Positions 1 through 12,000 of a stretch of DNA of 64,000 nt are shown one piece after another. How positions within the stretch are numbered: the first letter of the stretch is position 1; each line of letters begins with the position of its first letter. This stretch comes from Linepithema humile. Taxonomy: Eukaryota > Arthropoda > Insecta > Hymenoptera > Formicidae. The DNA lies in the NCBI RefSeq assembly GCF_040581485.1, contig NC_090130.1:8184001-8248000 (forward strand), read 5' to 3'. A program made the translations under genes and the position numbers. Below the pieces are notes generated by a model. It did no database searches. It was not told the DNA's origin and saw only the letters and a program-made list of their open reading frames with translations.

Positions 1-1830
1 GCGAGGGAATAAGAAAATATTTTAAACGGTCAAGATGCGAGCTATTAAGTAGATTTTGCAGGAAGAAAAACAACTATTATATCGTTACGCCTTGCCGCTA
101 CTCGAAAACAACATTCCGAAATTTCATTCAATAACGAAAATCTCGTTATCCACGCGGCAACTGAAGCTTCTTGTTAATATCATGGCATGCTGCCTTCAGC
201 GAAATCATATTATGGACTAATTTAATTCGCGGCGTAATTATATATCGACCGTGCCATGGGAATTTTCATTCTATTCGACGTCGTTTTTTTTTAAGCTTTC
301 CTCTTTAAAAAAAAAAAAAAACTAACGAAAGATATTACGCAAGATGTACGTTACGCAAGTTAGAAGTTTCAGCCATGCTAAATCATGTTTATAAATTCCT
401 TCGTCAGAAGCATCGCACAGTTTCCGTTGTATCCGTATAACGTTAACTGATTCTCCAGCGTAACTCTCTGCTGTTCAACTTCTTCTTCGCAACAATATGT
501 CGCTCAGTTTGGCGTTGCATAACACGCTCCCAACTGTCATAATAATTTTTGCAACGGCCAAACGGCGGTGCAACAACTTCGCCGCACGCTGCAGCGTTCC
601 GTTTGAAACTTTCCTCGGCATCCCCATAAATTTCCAGCTCCTGGGTGTCAAAGGCACACTTGTACTTCGACATATTTCATCGCACCGTAAGAGATCGGGA
701 TTCTCAATCCACTCCCTCTCCACGTCACTGCGACATTCATAAACACCCGATATCGCGTTCCACGCCCGAAACGCGGAGACCCGTCCGCGTCGTCCCGGCC
801 ACCCTCGAGGAATTTGTTTGTCTCGGTGAAACCGCGTCGGGGAGTCTGCGAAAATGCCTTCTTTGCCTGTTTCCACCCCATTTTATTTGCGCCGTAGTTC
901 GAAGACCTTTTCGCAAAGCCAGCTTATTTTCCAAGCAAACCCAGAAAAATACGATAGAGGAGAAAGAGAGAGAACAATAAAAACACGGGAAAAAGAGAGT
1001 TTATCGTCGTGTTCTAATTTCTACTTCTAATTGGAATAATGTTTTTATAAGATAAAAATACGCATCACTGGATATGTTTCGTTTTGTTCGATGAATTGCT
1101 TTATAGATATTTAACGCTATGAACTAACTCGCGTTTACGCTGCGTAAATTACGCGTTGATTAATTAACTTATTATGGACAAGCGGCTGCCATAAACAAAA
1201 TTTAATACACATTGCCAGCCTCTGGCTACTTCCCTTTCCAACATATTAATTTTATAGATTCAAACGCGCGGCGTAAAAATTACTTAATAATTATAAGTGT
1301 TTAACGATGCGGGAATAAAAATGAAATATTGAGATGTGAAATTAAACGAAAATAATTATAATAGATGATTACAATCAGTCTGTAATGAATAATTGTAAAA
1401 AGCGATAGAACTCAATTAATTATTTCGCGAAATGAACAGTTTTTAAAACTGAAACAAAGATGTTAAAACGTTTTTTATAAACTTGTGCGAGCAAAACAAG
1501 ATTGTCTCTGGAAAACCCGATGTTAATCAAGTCGAGGAAAAAGGGAAAGTGAAAGGGAATGTAAAAGCGCGGAAGAAAGGAGGAAGAGACTACCGTTGAG
1601 CATTTAATTAAAGCGCCTATCTGCAGTTCGGAGAAGCTACGCTGGGCGAAGTTTTTATCGCTCTCTTCGCGTCTTTCCACCCCCTCGAAGTTCTCTCCTT
1701 CGTCTGATTTATAAGGTTTCGTCGTATATCTTCGCATATATATATATATGTATACACATACAGTCTTTGACCGTTCGGAAGAGAGGGCGATTCTCCTCTG
1801 ATTCTCAGATTTAAGGGATTCTCGGGCTTT

Positions 1831-1892
1831 GCGACGCGACGCGACGCAACGCGACGCGACGCGGCGCGGCGCGGTGCGGTGCGGTGCGGCGC
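1831..1892. repeat. GC-rich short tandem repeat (GCGAC then GCGGT/GCGGC units)
   Basis: About a dozen near-perfect pentamers follow one another. The first half is GCGAC with one GCAAC variant; the second half changes to GCGGC and GCGGT. The array lies in otherwise AT-rich intergenic DNA. It is a microsatellite with unit drift; no gene is implied. Confidence 0.85.
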
Positions 1893-4299
1893 CAGCCGGT
1901 TTCAAGATTATCCTCTCACGGACTTTTCTTTGCGGAACTCTCCGAAGCTGCTTTATAACGCGGGAAAAAAGCCGCAGGTCGATTCGCCGGGTAGAGTGTC
2001 TTCCACGGGGTCGTTATTAACGCTTAATGCGGTCTTTATATTAACAAAGATTCACCTGTTACTGCCGCTAATGCTCTCTTTCTTTGTAGCATTATGTTTC
2101 CCTTTACGAATTTGCACGCGAGAACAATTACGCAAACTTTGATCTTTCGGTACGAAAAAGTTTGCCACGGTCTTACTGGTGCACGAAAATACTTTGGGCA
2201 ATTAAACTCGAGTTGAAGTTAACGATTATATATATATATATATATTGTGTATTTTTTATTTTACGTAGTTTTATATCAATCAGAGTGCATTTTTTTATAT
2301 TTTATAAGCGAATGTGAAATGTAATGAAATATAACCCACAAAACATTCGAATATAACGGAAACTGCTGACGTGTTTATTTGTAAATTTCAATTTACGGTC
2401 ACTACAGTTCGCAAGTTTGTCACGCGATGTGGGAAGGGTGCGATTTCCGTCTCTTTATTGCATAATTTTCGGTTTGGCGAACGAGCCCGTCGAGAAACAC
2501 CCGTCGACCACTTCATTACGCTTCCACGCGATATCGAGCCACTTAATTGCGCGAGTTCGTCGACAAGATTACAACGATGTAATCCCTGGCTGCGCCTAAT
2601 CACCGAACTTCAGCAATACTGATCTAATAATAACTTTTTTTTTCCCCATTTTGTATTCGGTATATCGGTCGCGTTGATTTAATTCCCCATCGTTCGCCAC
2701 CCTCTTGCTTCAATAAAGAAACGACTTTACGCAGTTTTCCCGCTTCGTCTCTGCTTTTCTTCGCGCGACAGAAAGAAGGTCGCACGCTGCAAGTGCTCAC
2801 TCGAATTTATAGCTTCTATAGTTTATGGAGCTTTTATTCTTATGGGGCGTTACAATAGCCTTTTTTACGAGTACGCTCTATGAATACTGATAGGCAATTA
2901 TTTCGTCTCACATGATGGCATATTTGAAGATTCGCAATATCTGTTAGTCCTTTTAAATTTTAATGCCAAAGGATATTATTTGCAAACGATACCCGCGTGA
3001 ATAGATTTTCACGAGCAGAGCGTTTCGTTGTGATGTTATGTAATTCGTGAAAAATACAGTTGCAAATAGTAAATATTTTTACATCTGCTTTGAAAGTGAC
3101 TATATTTTCCGGATACTGTCGCAAAAGTCGTCTCGGTTTTAGAAGCCTTATGATCGACGCACTGCAACGTTACCTTAATTAAATCGGAATGATCCCTCGC
3201 TCCCTTAACAAAGCTCCGCTCTTCATTCGCGACGAGCCCTTAACAAAGCCCTACGGGGAGAACGTATGTATTCACAGTTTCGTGCAACGTTCCCCTCACG
3301 CATCGAAATTCAAATGCGGCATTTTGTACGCCGCACTTCGCATTATTCGGCACTCGTGATTCCTCGTTAACCTCAATCGTACGAGAATTACTAAACTGTG
3401 ATTAACAAATCGGTAAGATATAAGCAGGAGCCAAATAGACAAAGAAATTATATTTGCAGAATTATCTCTTGAAATCTGTTGATAAAATAATAGACAAATT
3501 AAAGAATAAAATAGCAGAATTGCAAAATATTATCGAATTAAATGAATGTTTAGACAGTTATATTAATAAAAAAGCATTAATAATGTGAAATTATATAGAT
3601 TTGTCGATCATAATAAAAAAAACACGTGTTCTGAAGGAAGAGAAGTCGAGCGACAGCGAGGAAATCGAGTTAATCTAGATTTTCGAGACGGCCAGATCGA
3701 AAAATTTTGTAAGATTCATCACCGCGACGTCGTCTTCCCATCTCGATTCCGTATAGAAATCTGATCAGGACCTCCGCTGGTACTCCTTCCATCACTCAGT
3801 TAGCACCACCCTCGGCGCCTCTCGACCCTCCTAGATCGAATTCTTCCAGCTCGAGTGACATGTCGCTGGAGTTTACCGGGAGACTTCCTGTACACCGCAT
3901 ATATACCGGGTGGCACGCGCGTAAGCAAACGGTGTACACACGGACCGCTTTGAGCGGAGCGTGTACGCGGGTCGGGCGTGGTCCTTGGATAGGGTAGGCC
4001 CAGGGGGTTTCGGGGGAGGATGCTTTTGCGGCGTGGATGTAATGGCGAGGATCCGGAATGCCGCGGAGGACTCCTTCGGTGAACGTGTATGCGTATGCGT
4101 CGACGACGAGGGAGGGGGTTGAAATGGGCGACGGAGAGGCATTGAATAGCCCCTGGGGTAGCTGCGCCAACAAACCCTAACTAACGTAAATAAGATGTCC
4201 TGGGAGAGGGACGGGTTTCCACGCTTGTCCCTGAACTCCTTTCCCGGCACTATCTCGGTCCTTTCGCCTCGGCCTTTATCTTCCCGCACGCGCGCACAT

Positions 4300-6110
4300 A
4301 GGCTCGGGCCAAAGCCGTGGCTGATGAGATAACCTCCTGGGGCAATCATTGGGATTTCTTCGTGGTGGATTCCCGAGAAAAGGCTTCCGAGACCCCCCTC
4401 GTGTTGTGATGTCTTTATGGCGGAACTCACGCGTGCGCTGGAAACGATGAATCTGCGAATTTCGGAGGAGGAAACAAGCACGGCGCAGTGGGATGGAGCG
4501 CGATGCGAGATGATAATAGCTAAATTGGCAATATTACGACATCCGATTAAGCGGGAAGCTGAAAAATTGAATTTGCCCAAAAATAAGATCATCTGAAAAA
4601 GTAGGCCACTGAAATCAATTTTGTTAAATGTAACTGAGTTTATTTATCTTTCTTATTTCACAAATACTTGACGTATTAAATCGAAATACTTACAAAAATA
4701 TATTATCTGAAATATTCTTCATTATTTCACACTTCTGATATTTTTTAAAGCGAACATTATTAGAAACCTTTTAATTTTATATAATGCTTTTAGTACTTGG
4801 TTCAATTACATTTATAGATATTTCGCTTTTATTCTATTGTGCTGTATGTTCTTATATATCACTTTTATATTTATATATTTCTATTTATGTATTTTCATCT
4901 TCAACGTTTATCCATCAATTTTGCGCGTCGACCAAAGCCGACCCCGATGAACCCAGTCAATTACGGCATTTCTTCGCGAGGAGGCTCTTTGGGAAAAGTC
5001 CTTCCGTCCCTCGCGTATCCTTCGCCGTCGCACGCGGATGAACACGCGGTACGCCCCGGAAACGATGAATTTGCGAGTCTTAGGGGTGGATAATAGGCTG
5101 GTGCGGTACACCGTTGTAAACGCGGAGAATGAGAAGAAGCGGAGCGCAGTGACTCGGGCGAATTTGTGAAACGATTATAGAATCTGTCCGAGCGCGCACG
5201 CGGGGCCGGGGGTGAGTGCCCGGGGATGGGGAGGGATCCCTAGGAACATAACCCCTCCGTATTGTTGCTCTCTTCGACGGTTCACGCCGAATAAGTTTCG
5301 TATGACGACGTAATAGCGCGTCGCGACGATGAACAAACGTTTTCTCCCGTGTAATGACGAATGCATTTTGAATGTGGCATTAACGAGCAATTAATGATAG
5401 TGTGTTTTCTTGCGACAACAATATTCGATTATGATGTCAGCGTCTTTTTTTCGTGCACCGGTGATGAGAGATTTGTAACAAAATATTAGTAAGCATTTTT
5501 CCGACTAGGAAGCAATTTAAGAGGCTTTCATACTATGTGTCTGTTCTCTGTATTGTTACAACAAAGTTGATTTTGCATTGTAATGAGAAAAAGAGTTGTA
5601 AGATTATTTAGCTATTTTTATGATATATTAATTTTAATTCTAATTAATTATTCTTAATTGCTGTAAATCGTGTCTAATAGTTCCACAATATTTAGTATAA
5701 GTGGTATTATTATATTTTCTTCTTTAATATTATTAAATTAATTTACAGTAATCTAATATTTATTGTCCATTTATAAAGAAACTCTAAAAAAAAAAAAAAC
5801 AATTAATTTTGTCACAGCAATCTAACATCAACGAAGTGATTCTATTGGATATTTCCATCGTTGCGAGCTAACTCGGCGGCGATAGATAACATCGAATAAG
5901 TTCAGTCCGCCGGAAACATAATTGCGATTTATGTCTTGCCATTGTTCGAGGGGGACCGTCTGCTCGCTAACCCCCTTTGAGACACATTTTAGGACATCCG
6001 AATAACCATAGGAAAATCTTTAATTCACCCCAGCCGCGCGCGCGCGCGTGTCCCCTCGCCTAAGCGAGCCGGAAATGATGAATTTGCGAGTCTTATCGCA
6101 AGGACGAAAC
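4300..6110. repeat. Diverged repeated cassette (three related copies)
   Basis: A motif of about 25 bp built around GGAAACGATGAATTTGCGAG recurs at about 4440, 5057 and 6070. The first copy has ATCTGCGAA and the third GGAAATGATG. The first two copies share more flanking sequence: CCAAAGCCG, a GATGA segment and ATTTCTTCG appear in the same order upstream of both (about 4310-4370 and 4930-4975). The copies are old and unequally spaced, by about 617 and 1013 bp. The region does not look coding. It could be an old tandem duplication or a degraded repeat family. Confidence 0.5.
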
Positions 6111-8500
6111 GACGTTTCGCGACAGTACGAAAGTGGCAAATAAATAAGCTGTCCTTACAGACGGGAGACAATGCTCCCGAGGGCGTAATCCTTAGCGACT
6201 CGCCCTCCCATGATTACAAAATCTCTTATCGGAAATGACAGAATCGTGAGAGCAAAATTACAGACCTAACAGAAGGATCCGCTATTGTTCGCGCAGGCTT
6301 TTGAAATTTGACAGCTGGTCAAAATTACAGTCCTGAGAATTTATATATTTCGCGAGATAGCTCTTTGAGATCCGAGGGTTTGATAGCGGAAGGGAAGCAT
6401 ATTTTCGAGCTGTAGTCAAATCATTAATCACAAACGACTTGATTGCGACTATTGTATGTAATGCACGGCTGAAGACAATTAACGACGACTGCGGGGATTT
6501 AACACATTTTCTCTCACTATTCACCCAGTTCGAAGTTTAAGCAAACTTCACGATGCAAATGCCGGCGCTAAGCGAGCGTTCCAGTGTCTTATCGCGATGC
6601 TCCTTCTTGATACATACATTCAGCGGGAATGTACCGTTCGCGAAACTTATCACAATTTGTAAGCTTGGCTTCTTATATGTAAATTCTCCAGAGAATGAGG
6701 AAAAGCATTATCGTGATTGTTAACGTTGAAGCGTCAATGTTAATTTTTGCCGGAACAATTAAACTGATCAAGATGTGATTCATTTTATAGTAATGATAAA
6801 TAATAATTATTACAATTATTAGAATGTTATAATTATATTCTAGATTGCTTTCAACTGAAATAAATTCAGCAAAGTATTTTTCAAAAATGCTTCCGGTTTA
6901 TATAAAAGATACAGTGTTTAGTAAAATACTAGAAATCAAGTCCAAATAAATTTACATCAATTAGTCTTGGAAAATAATAATTTAAAAAAAGAACACGTTA
7001 AAATTAAGAAGCATCAGCATAAGTTTGTGCCGAAAAGAGCTTACGAGTCTTTCACATTCTTGATTAATAATTATCACATTCCACTGTGCAGTAAGATTTG
7101 GCAAGTCGTTACAACTTATAGAGAGATGTCTCAAAAGCGGCTTAAAATCCGCTAAACTTGCCGACGGCCAAAGCGGCGCATACTGGCGAAATCCTTTAAT
7201 TGACCGCACGCAAGAACTCATCTCGATGAGTCTTAGGCCAATTAAGGAAGTTCCTCTGTTAGGAAGGTTTGTAACCTTTCCACATCCTTGCGCAAGCTAT
7301 TATAGAAATTAACGGATCCCGGTTTCTCGAGCAACGCATTTGCATTATATTATCCGCGATGAAGTAATCATTTCGCGTGAGTTTAACGTTTCTTTTACGA
7401 CACGTCAAAATTAACGGCAATAAAAACAAGCGAGTGATTTAGCTTACAGAGATTTAAAACATGCTTTAAAATCACTGTAATGAAATTAACAACGTAGATA
7501 ACATATTATACACATATTTATCGATTTATTGGCAATTTTGTGACGCAGTATCTTCTCGTAGGATGATTATTTTTTTAACAAAGAAGTTTTATAAAACGCG
7601 CGTGTTAAAATATATAATCCGAGGATCGTCGAAAGTTGAAAGTAAATTCCATGGATAATAAATGAAAAATAAATTCGCGCAATAAAAACACTCGGCAAAC
7701 TTTTCTCATTTTGCATAAAAATTCTAGTTATTCTCTTATTAACGTTACCCTTGTATCTGCCAGCAGCAGATCGCACGGGAGCTTTTCGCGGCGCGAGTAC
7801 GGGAGAGAGATCGACTTTTTCCGCCAGCAATTTGCGGCGGTTTCAATTTTCGTGCCATTGTCGATTACGTCAGACGCGACCCGCGTCACACGCGAGTTGC
7901 TCACTCACGCCAGCGGCGTAGCCCGGCCCCGCTTCGCCTCGCGTTTTTTTTTAAATCCGTATTCAATTATTTTTGCAGTATACACCTCTCCGCGGTTTCA
8001 GTATTTGCGAGATCAACTGTTACAGCGGCGCGCATGTACCGAGTGAGAGAAAAAAAAGGAGAATCATTTAGGCGAACTGGCCCCGATCCCGTATTTCGAT
8101 TACACGGCTCGCTCATCGCATTGTGCGCGTATTGGAGCTTTTTTTTTTCCACCGGCCGTTCGATTTCTCTCCCGCGCATTGTGAAACGCTCGCACTGCCA
8201 GTTTTTTTTTTTTTTTTTTTTAACAATTGATGATAACACGTGCGGCGGCAGCTTCCCCCGGCGCCCGCGCAAATCCCATTATCGCCCTACTTAATCGGCG
8301 TAATGCGAAAATCGACCGTCGATTGCTGCGCGGGTGCTTTAAGCGCCCGTAATTAACCGCATCCGATCGTAAATCGGCGCTTCTAACACGCGCCACGAGA
8401 AATTCCCACGAACTTTACTGGCGTGAGCTCACCAGTCGCGGCAGCCGGCTCGCCGTAAATTCGATAATGATTCCCTCGTCGCGCCGTTATTTCCATTCGT

Positions 8501-8915
8501 CAGGTAGCTCAGGCTTACGTGCGCGAAGTTAACGAGCTAATGAGCTTGCGGACTCGGCGCACAGAGAAGAGGAGGTCGAGCGGGCATCTATTCTGCATTA
8601 CGCCGCTGATGCAGCTCGCGCTCTGGATGACGGGCGAGACGAGTGAGATGAGGGGGGAGGGAAGGGGGGGGGAGGCAGAAGGAGGAGGTCACGGAGCGTT
8701 TCCCAGTTAGGGCAATTCCGCACTTTCGCTCGCCGCAATTAATTAGCTCAATTCCCGCTTCCTGCTATGCCTGCCGTCGCCGCCGCCGCCGCCGCCGCCG
8801 CCCTCGACGTCCGGGGGGCACCCGTCGTGCACGCTTGCATTCCGACGATGTGCGCATTCCGTTGTCATAGTTCACGCACGCACCTCGGTCCCCGACGGTG
8901 TTACGCGACGCGGAC
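8501..8915 (+). promoter_or_regulatory. Fas2: Probable 5' leader and proximal promoter of Fas2
   Basis: This GC-rich stretch directly precedes the Fas2 start codon. It carries a G-rich tract near 8650-8690 and a CCG trinucleotide run near 8777-8803. No TATA box or initiator can be assigned with confidence, so the transcription start is unknown. The call rests on position and composition only. Confidence 0.35.
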
Positions 8916-9021
8916 ATGAGCGCCGAGACGGCGTCGATCTGCCTCTCCGTGTTGTGCATTTACGTGCTGACGGCACCGCCGACACCCCCGCCGCCGACAT
9001 CGCCTCATCCCACTCGCGTGG
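8916..9021 (+). CDS. Fas2: Fas2 exon 1: start codon and signal peptide
   Basis: The exon encodes 35 codons plus one base, ending at a GTAAGG donor. The hydrophobic core ICLSVLCIYVLTA gives a secretion signal. A proline-rich stretch follows, then Ig1 begins in the next exon (VYAKAVDP). This exon shows no clear conservation beyond signal-peptide character, so it is the least certain part of the model. Confidence 0.75.
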
Positions 9022-12000
9022 GTAAGGCTGCAATCAGGTTAATCTCCTCGGGCTTATTTTAGACCGTGATTAAGCGGACAGGTTGATTTTTATATGTTTA
9101 ACATGGGAAGTTTGAAAGGGCCGCTCGAAACATTGGCAAATTTATTTTTTTTCGCGAGAGATATGATTATATTTGTTTAAAGTCAAGTTGCGCGCCGACA
9201 CTTTTAGAGGAATTACAATTTTAACAAAGATGCAGAACATAAATTATTGTACAGAGGATGAATAGAGATATGTTGTAAATACAAATTACAAAATTTAAGA
9301 ATTTATAATGGATTTGCCAACAAGAAATTGGAACGTACGCAAGATATACTTATACAATACTTAAAATAAATGTCGTTGAAAATTGCGAGGGATGCTATCG
9401 TTTGCACGCTCTCTATTTCTATTTAAAGACATGTCTTCGCGATATTTGCGAGAGTATGTGCGATGATCGTCGGATCGCCTCATGTCATTATCGACGAATC
9501 ACGTGCAATCGCTCTAGTCGCTCATCGAAACCGGTGTTTTTCATCGGCGTGTGTTTCGCAACGCTTGCGGTCATCTTTACTGCACATGCGAAAGTACACA
9601 CACACACATACGCACCTGTTTTTCTTGCTAATATAATAACCGTCCACTTTCATGGATTTTTTTGCAGTTTACGCGAAAGCGGTAGACCCGCACTTGGAGA
9701 TCTTACCGAGCACGATGCTGACGAGGCCGATTCACACTAGCGTCCTTATTACATGCAAACCAAAAGTGGACAATCCGGACCTCGTCTCGAACATGCAGTG
9801 GTTCGACCCGCAGGAACGCTTGATCGACCCTCTCAAGTAAGTTGACCGGCGTAATCTCTTCTTTTTGTTTATTAATAACATTTTCGAGGCAGAAGCGATT
9901 GCCCCAACGGTGTGCTTGTCTGTGTCATTTTACCTATAATTCTCCAATTAGATTAAAAAGGTGATGGTCAATTAATAAGAAATGTAAACTGCAACACTGT
10001 TGGCGCTACGATCCTGCAATCCTTTCCACAAAAAATTTTTTTTTTTATTTTATACAAATAATTATAAGAATAATATTTAAATATAATAGTTCTCTCTTTT
10101 TTACATTTGATTTTTGCGAACAAAATACTCTATTTAATTATATTCTGACAAATATATATCAAATTTTGATGTTTGTCAATTTCTCTTAATTAAAAGAGAT
10201 ACGTAATGAGTTGATAAAAGAGGTAATATCTTTGAAATCACGATTAAAGTAGATAAAAAAATTTTAAATATCTATTTGCTATAATAATAATTACATTTTT
10301 ATTATATCTATAGCTTCAATTGCTTATTATTGATGTAAGGCTTTATTGAAAATTCAAATTACTAATTGAAAAGATCGAGAAAGCATTTAATTTGGCAGTA
10401 GAAGAATATTGCATTTATACACAAGAAAACATATCCTAACACTAATTCAATAAATTTCTGTCACAGACTTATCGTCTTACCGCTTAAAAGGCGAGTATAA
10501 AACTCATTGAACCCTAAACGTTTAACTATAGTTGTACTCGTTCATTACTGTCTCCTGTGTCCGTCTTTCTCATTTGCTATACATTCACCGTCACTTCACT
10601 CCGAGTCCCCAACACGATCATTTTCCCACGGTGTAGCCACATTTCCCGCAGCCTGCGCCACGAAGCTCTTAATTGCTGCACCCGATTGCAGTTCGCGAAC
10701 CGGCTATCGCTCGTTAAGCCGTTCGGGACTTTTCCGAACGCGCTCGTTCCGGTAATACCGAACCTGACTTATTGAACGCGCGCACATCCCGAAGCGAGAA
10801 AACTCGCGCTGGGCATTAAAAAAAAAAACTCATCGAGCGGCGAACGAATTTTTCGTTCGCATATTTACACGTGTAGAGTGACCTAGAATCGCATTTCCGT
10901 CGGATTCCGCGGTGGGTTTGGATGTGATTTCGTTTCGCGAGAATTTGATTATGATTTTAGTGAATTGTGATATCGAACAAATGAAGCTGTTAATGTTAAT
11001 TTTTATTTGCGTTTTACTTTAAATAATTTAGAAGAGAGACCCTACTGTTTATTTACACTTTCAACATTTTATTCGCCAAACCATTTAATTTTTCACTTTA
11101 ATCAGTTTTATGATTAAGCCGTTTTAGCTTGCCGACGAGTTAAAAACGGAGCACAACGCCATTTCTCTCGGACACGCGGCCTGTGTGTGTATGTGTGTAT
11201 GCTGTATGTCAGCGGTAATTAAGTGGCTTCATAATGGCGCAGTTCTGCGTATACTTGAAAACGCTGTTCGAGCTCACTTTGCAACATTTATATCTTTGTT
11301 CGTGCAAGTCTGTCGGGTATTGCTGTATTAGCGGCAAACAGTTAATCTATGTACCGCGCGTCGCTCATGCTGTATTTAATCCAGCGATCAAATAATCTAA
11401 CGAACGTTAACCCCGGTAACTGATTCATCCAGTCGCGTGTTTGCACGATTACTCGAACCCCGAGTACGATTTGCATAATTAAGTACATTCGTCGTCAAGA
11501 GTGCCGCGTGTGATATTCCCGGGCAAAATCGTCCCGTTACGGGCAATTACACCACTCAATTACGTTCTCTCGATAGTGCTGTTGCACGAATACCAGCTGC
11601 TGCGAGGATTGATATATCGGGAATAAATTTAATTTCGAAATATTCACGTATTCGAAAAAGACGAGAGCAACGAGGATAAAAGAATGCTTTATCCAGGCTT
11701 TTTCTGCACAATTGACAGACCGTCACGATATCATGATCACTCTAAAGACCTTTTATCACATTTTTGTCGTGATTGCTTGCGTCTTTGTACTCATTCATCA
11801 TCATGCCATCATTCATCATATTCACACATGTTCGACTGCTCCACGATGAATAAATTTATATTTATTCATTTTTTGCGCATTTGTATTTTTCGGTATTTTT
11901 CATTTATTTCACTCGAAATGTGAATCTTGATGCGCTACGCCCGACAGTTGTCCACTTTATAAAAATAGAAACACGATTGCCGTTTCGCGGAGCAGTCGTG

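Larger units (their letters stand above)
1..8500. other. Intergenic region upstream of Fas2, no gene recognised
   Basis: No open frame here resembles a known protein, and none shows splice-linked coding structure. The sequence is mostly AT-rich with scattered CpG-rich islets near 3.7-4.5, 4.9-5.4, 5.8-6.1 and 7.8-8.5 kb. Simple repeats include a TA run near 2228-2246, poly-A near 305-320 and 5787-5799, and a T run near 8202-8222. A pentamer array and a diverged repeat cassette are listed separately. Parts may hold Fas2 promoter or enhancer DNA, but no specific site can be supported. Confidence 0.6.

Noticed and set aside
1420..1905. 161-residue minus-strand frame
   Set aside because: Its start runs through the GCGAC pentamer repeat, and the rest is low-complexity with no family features.
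3873..4592. 239-residue minus-strand frame
   Set aside because: The longest intergenic frame, but it has no domain, signal or conserved motif, and it overlaps a repeated non-coding cassette.
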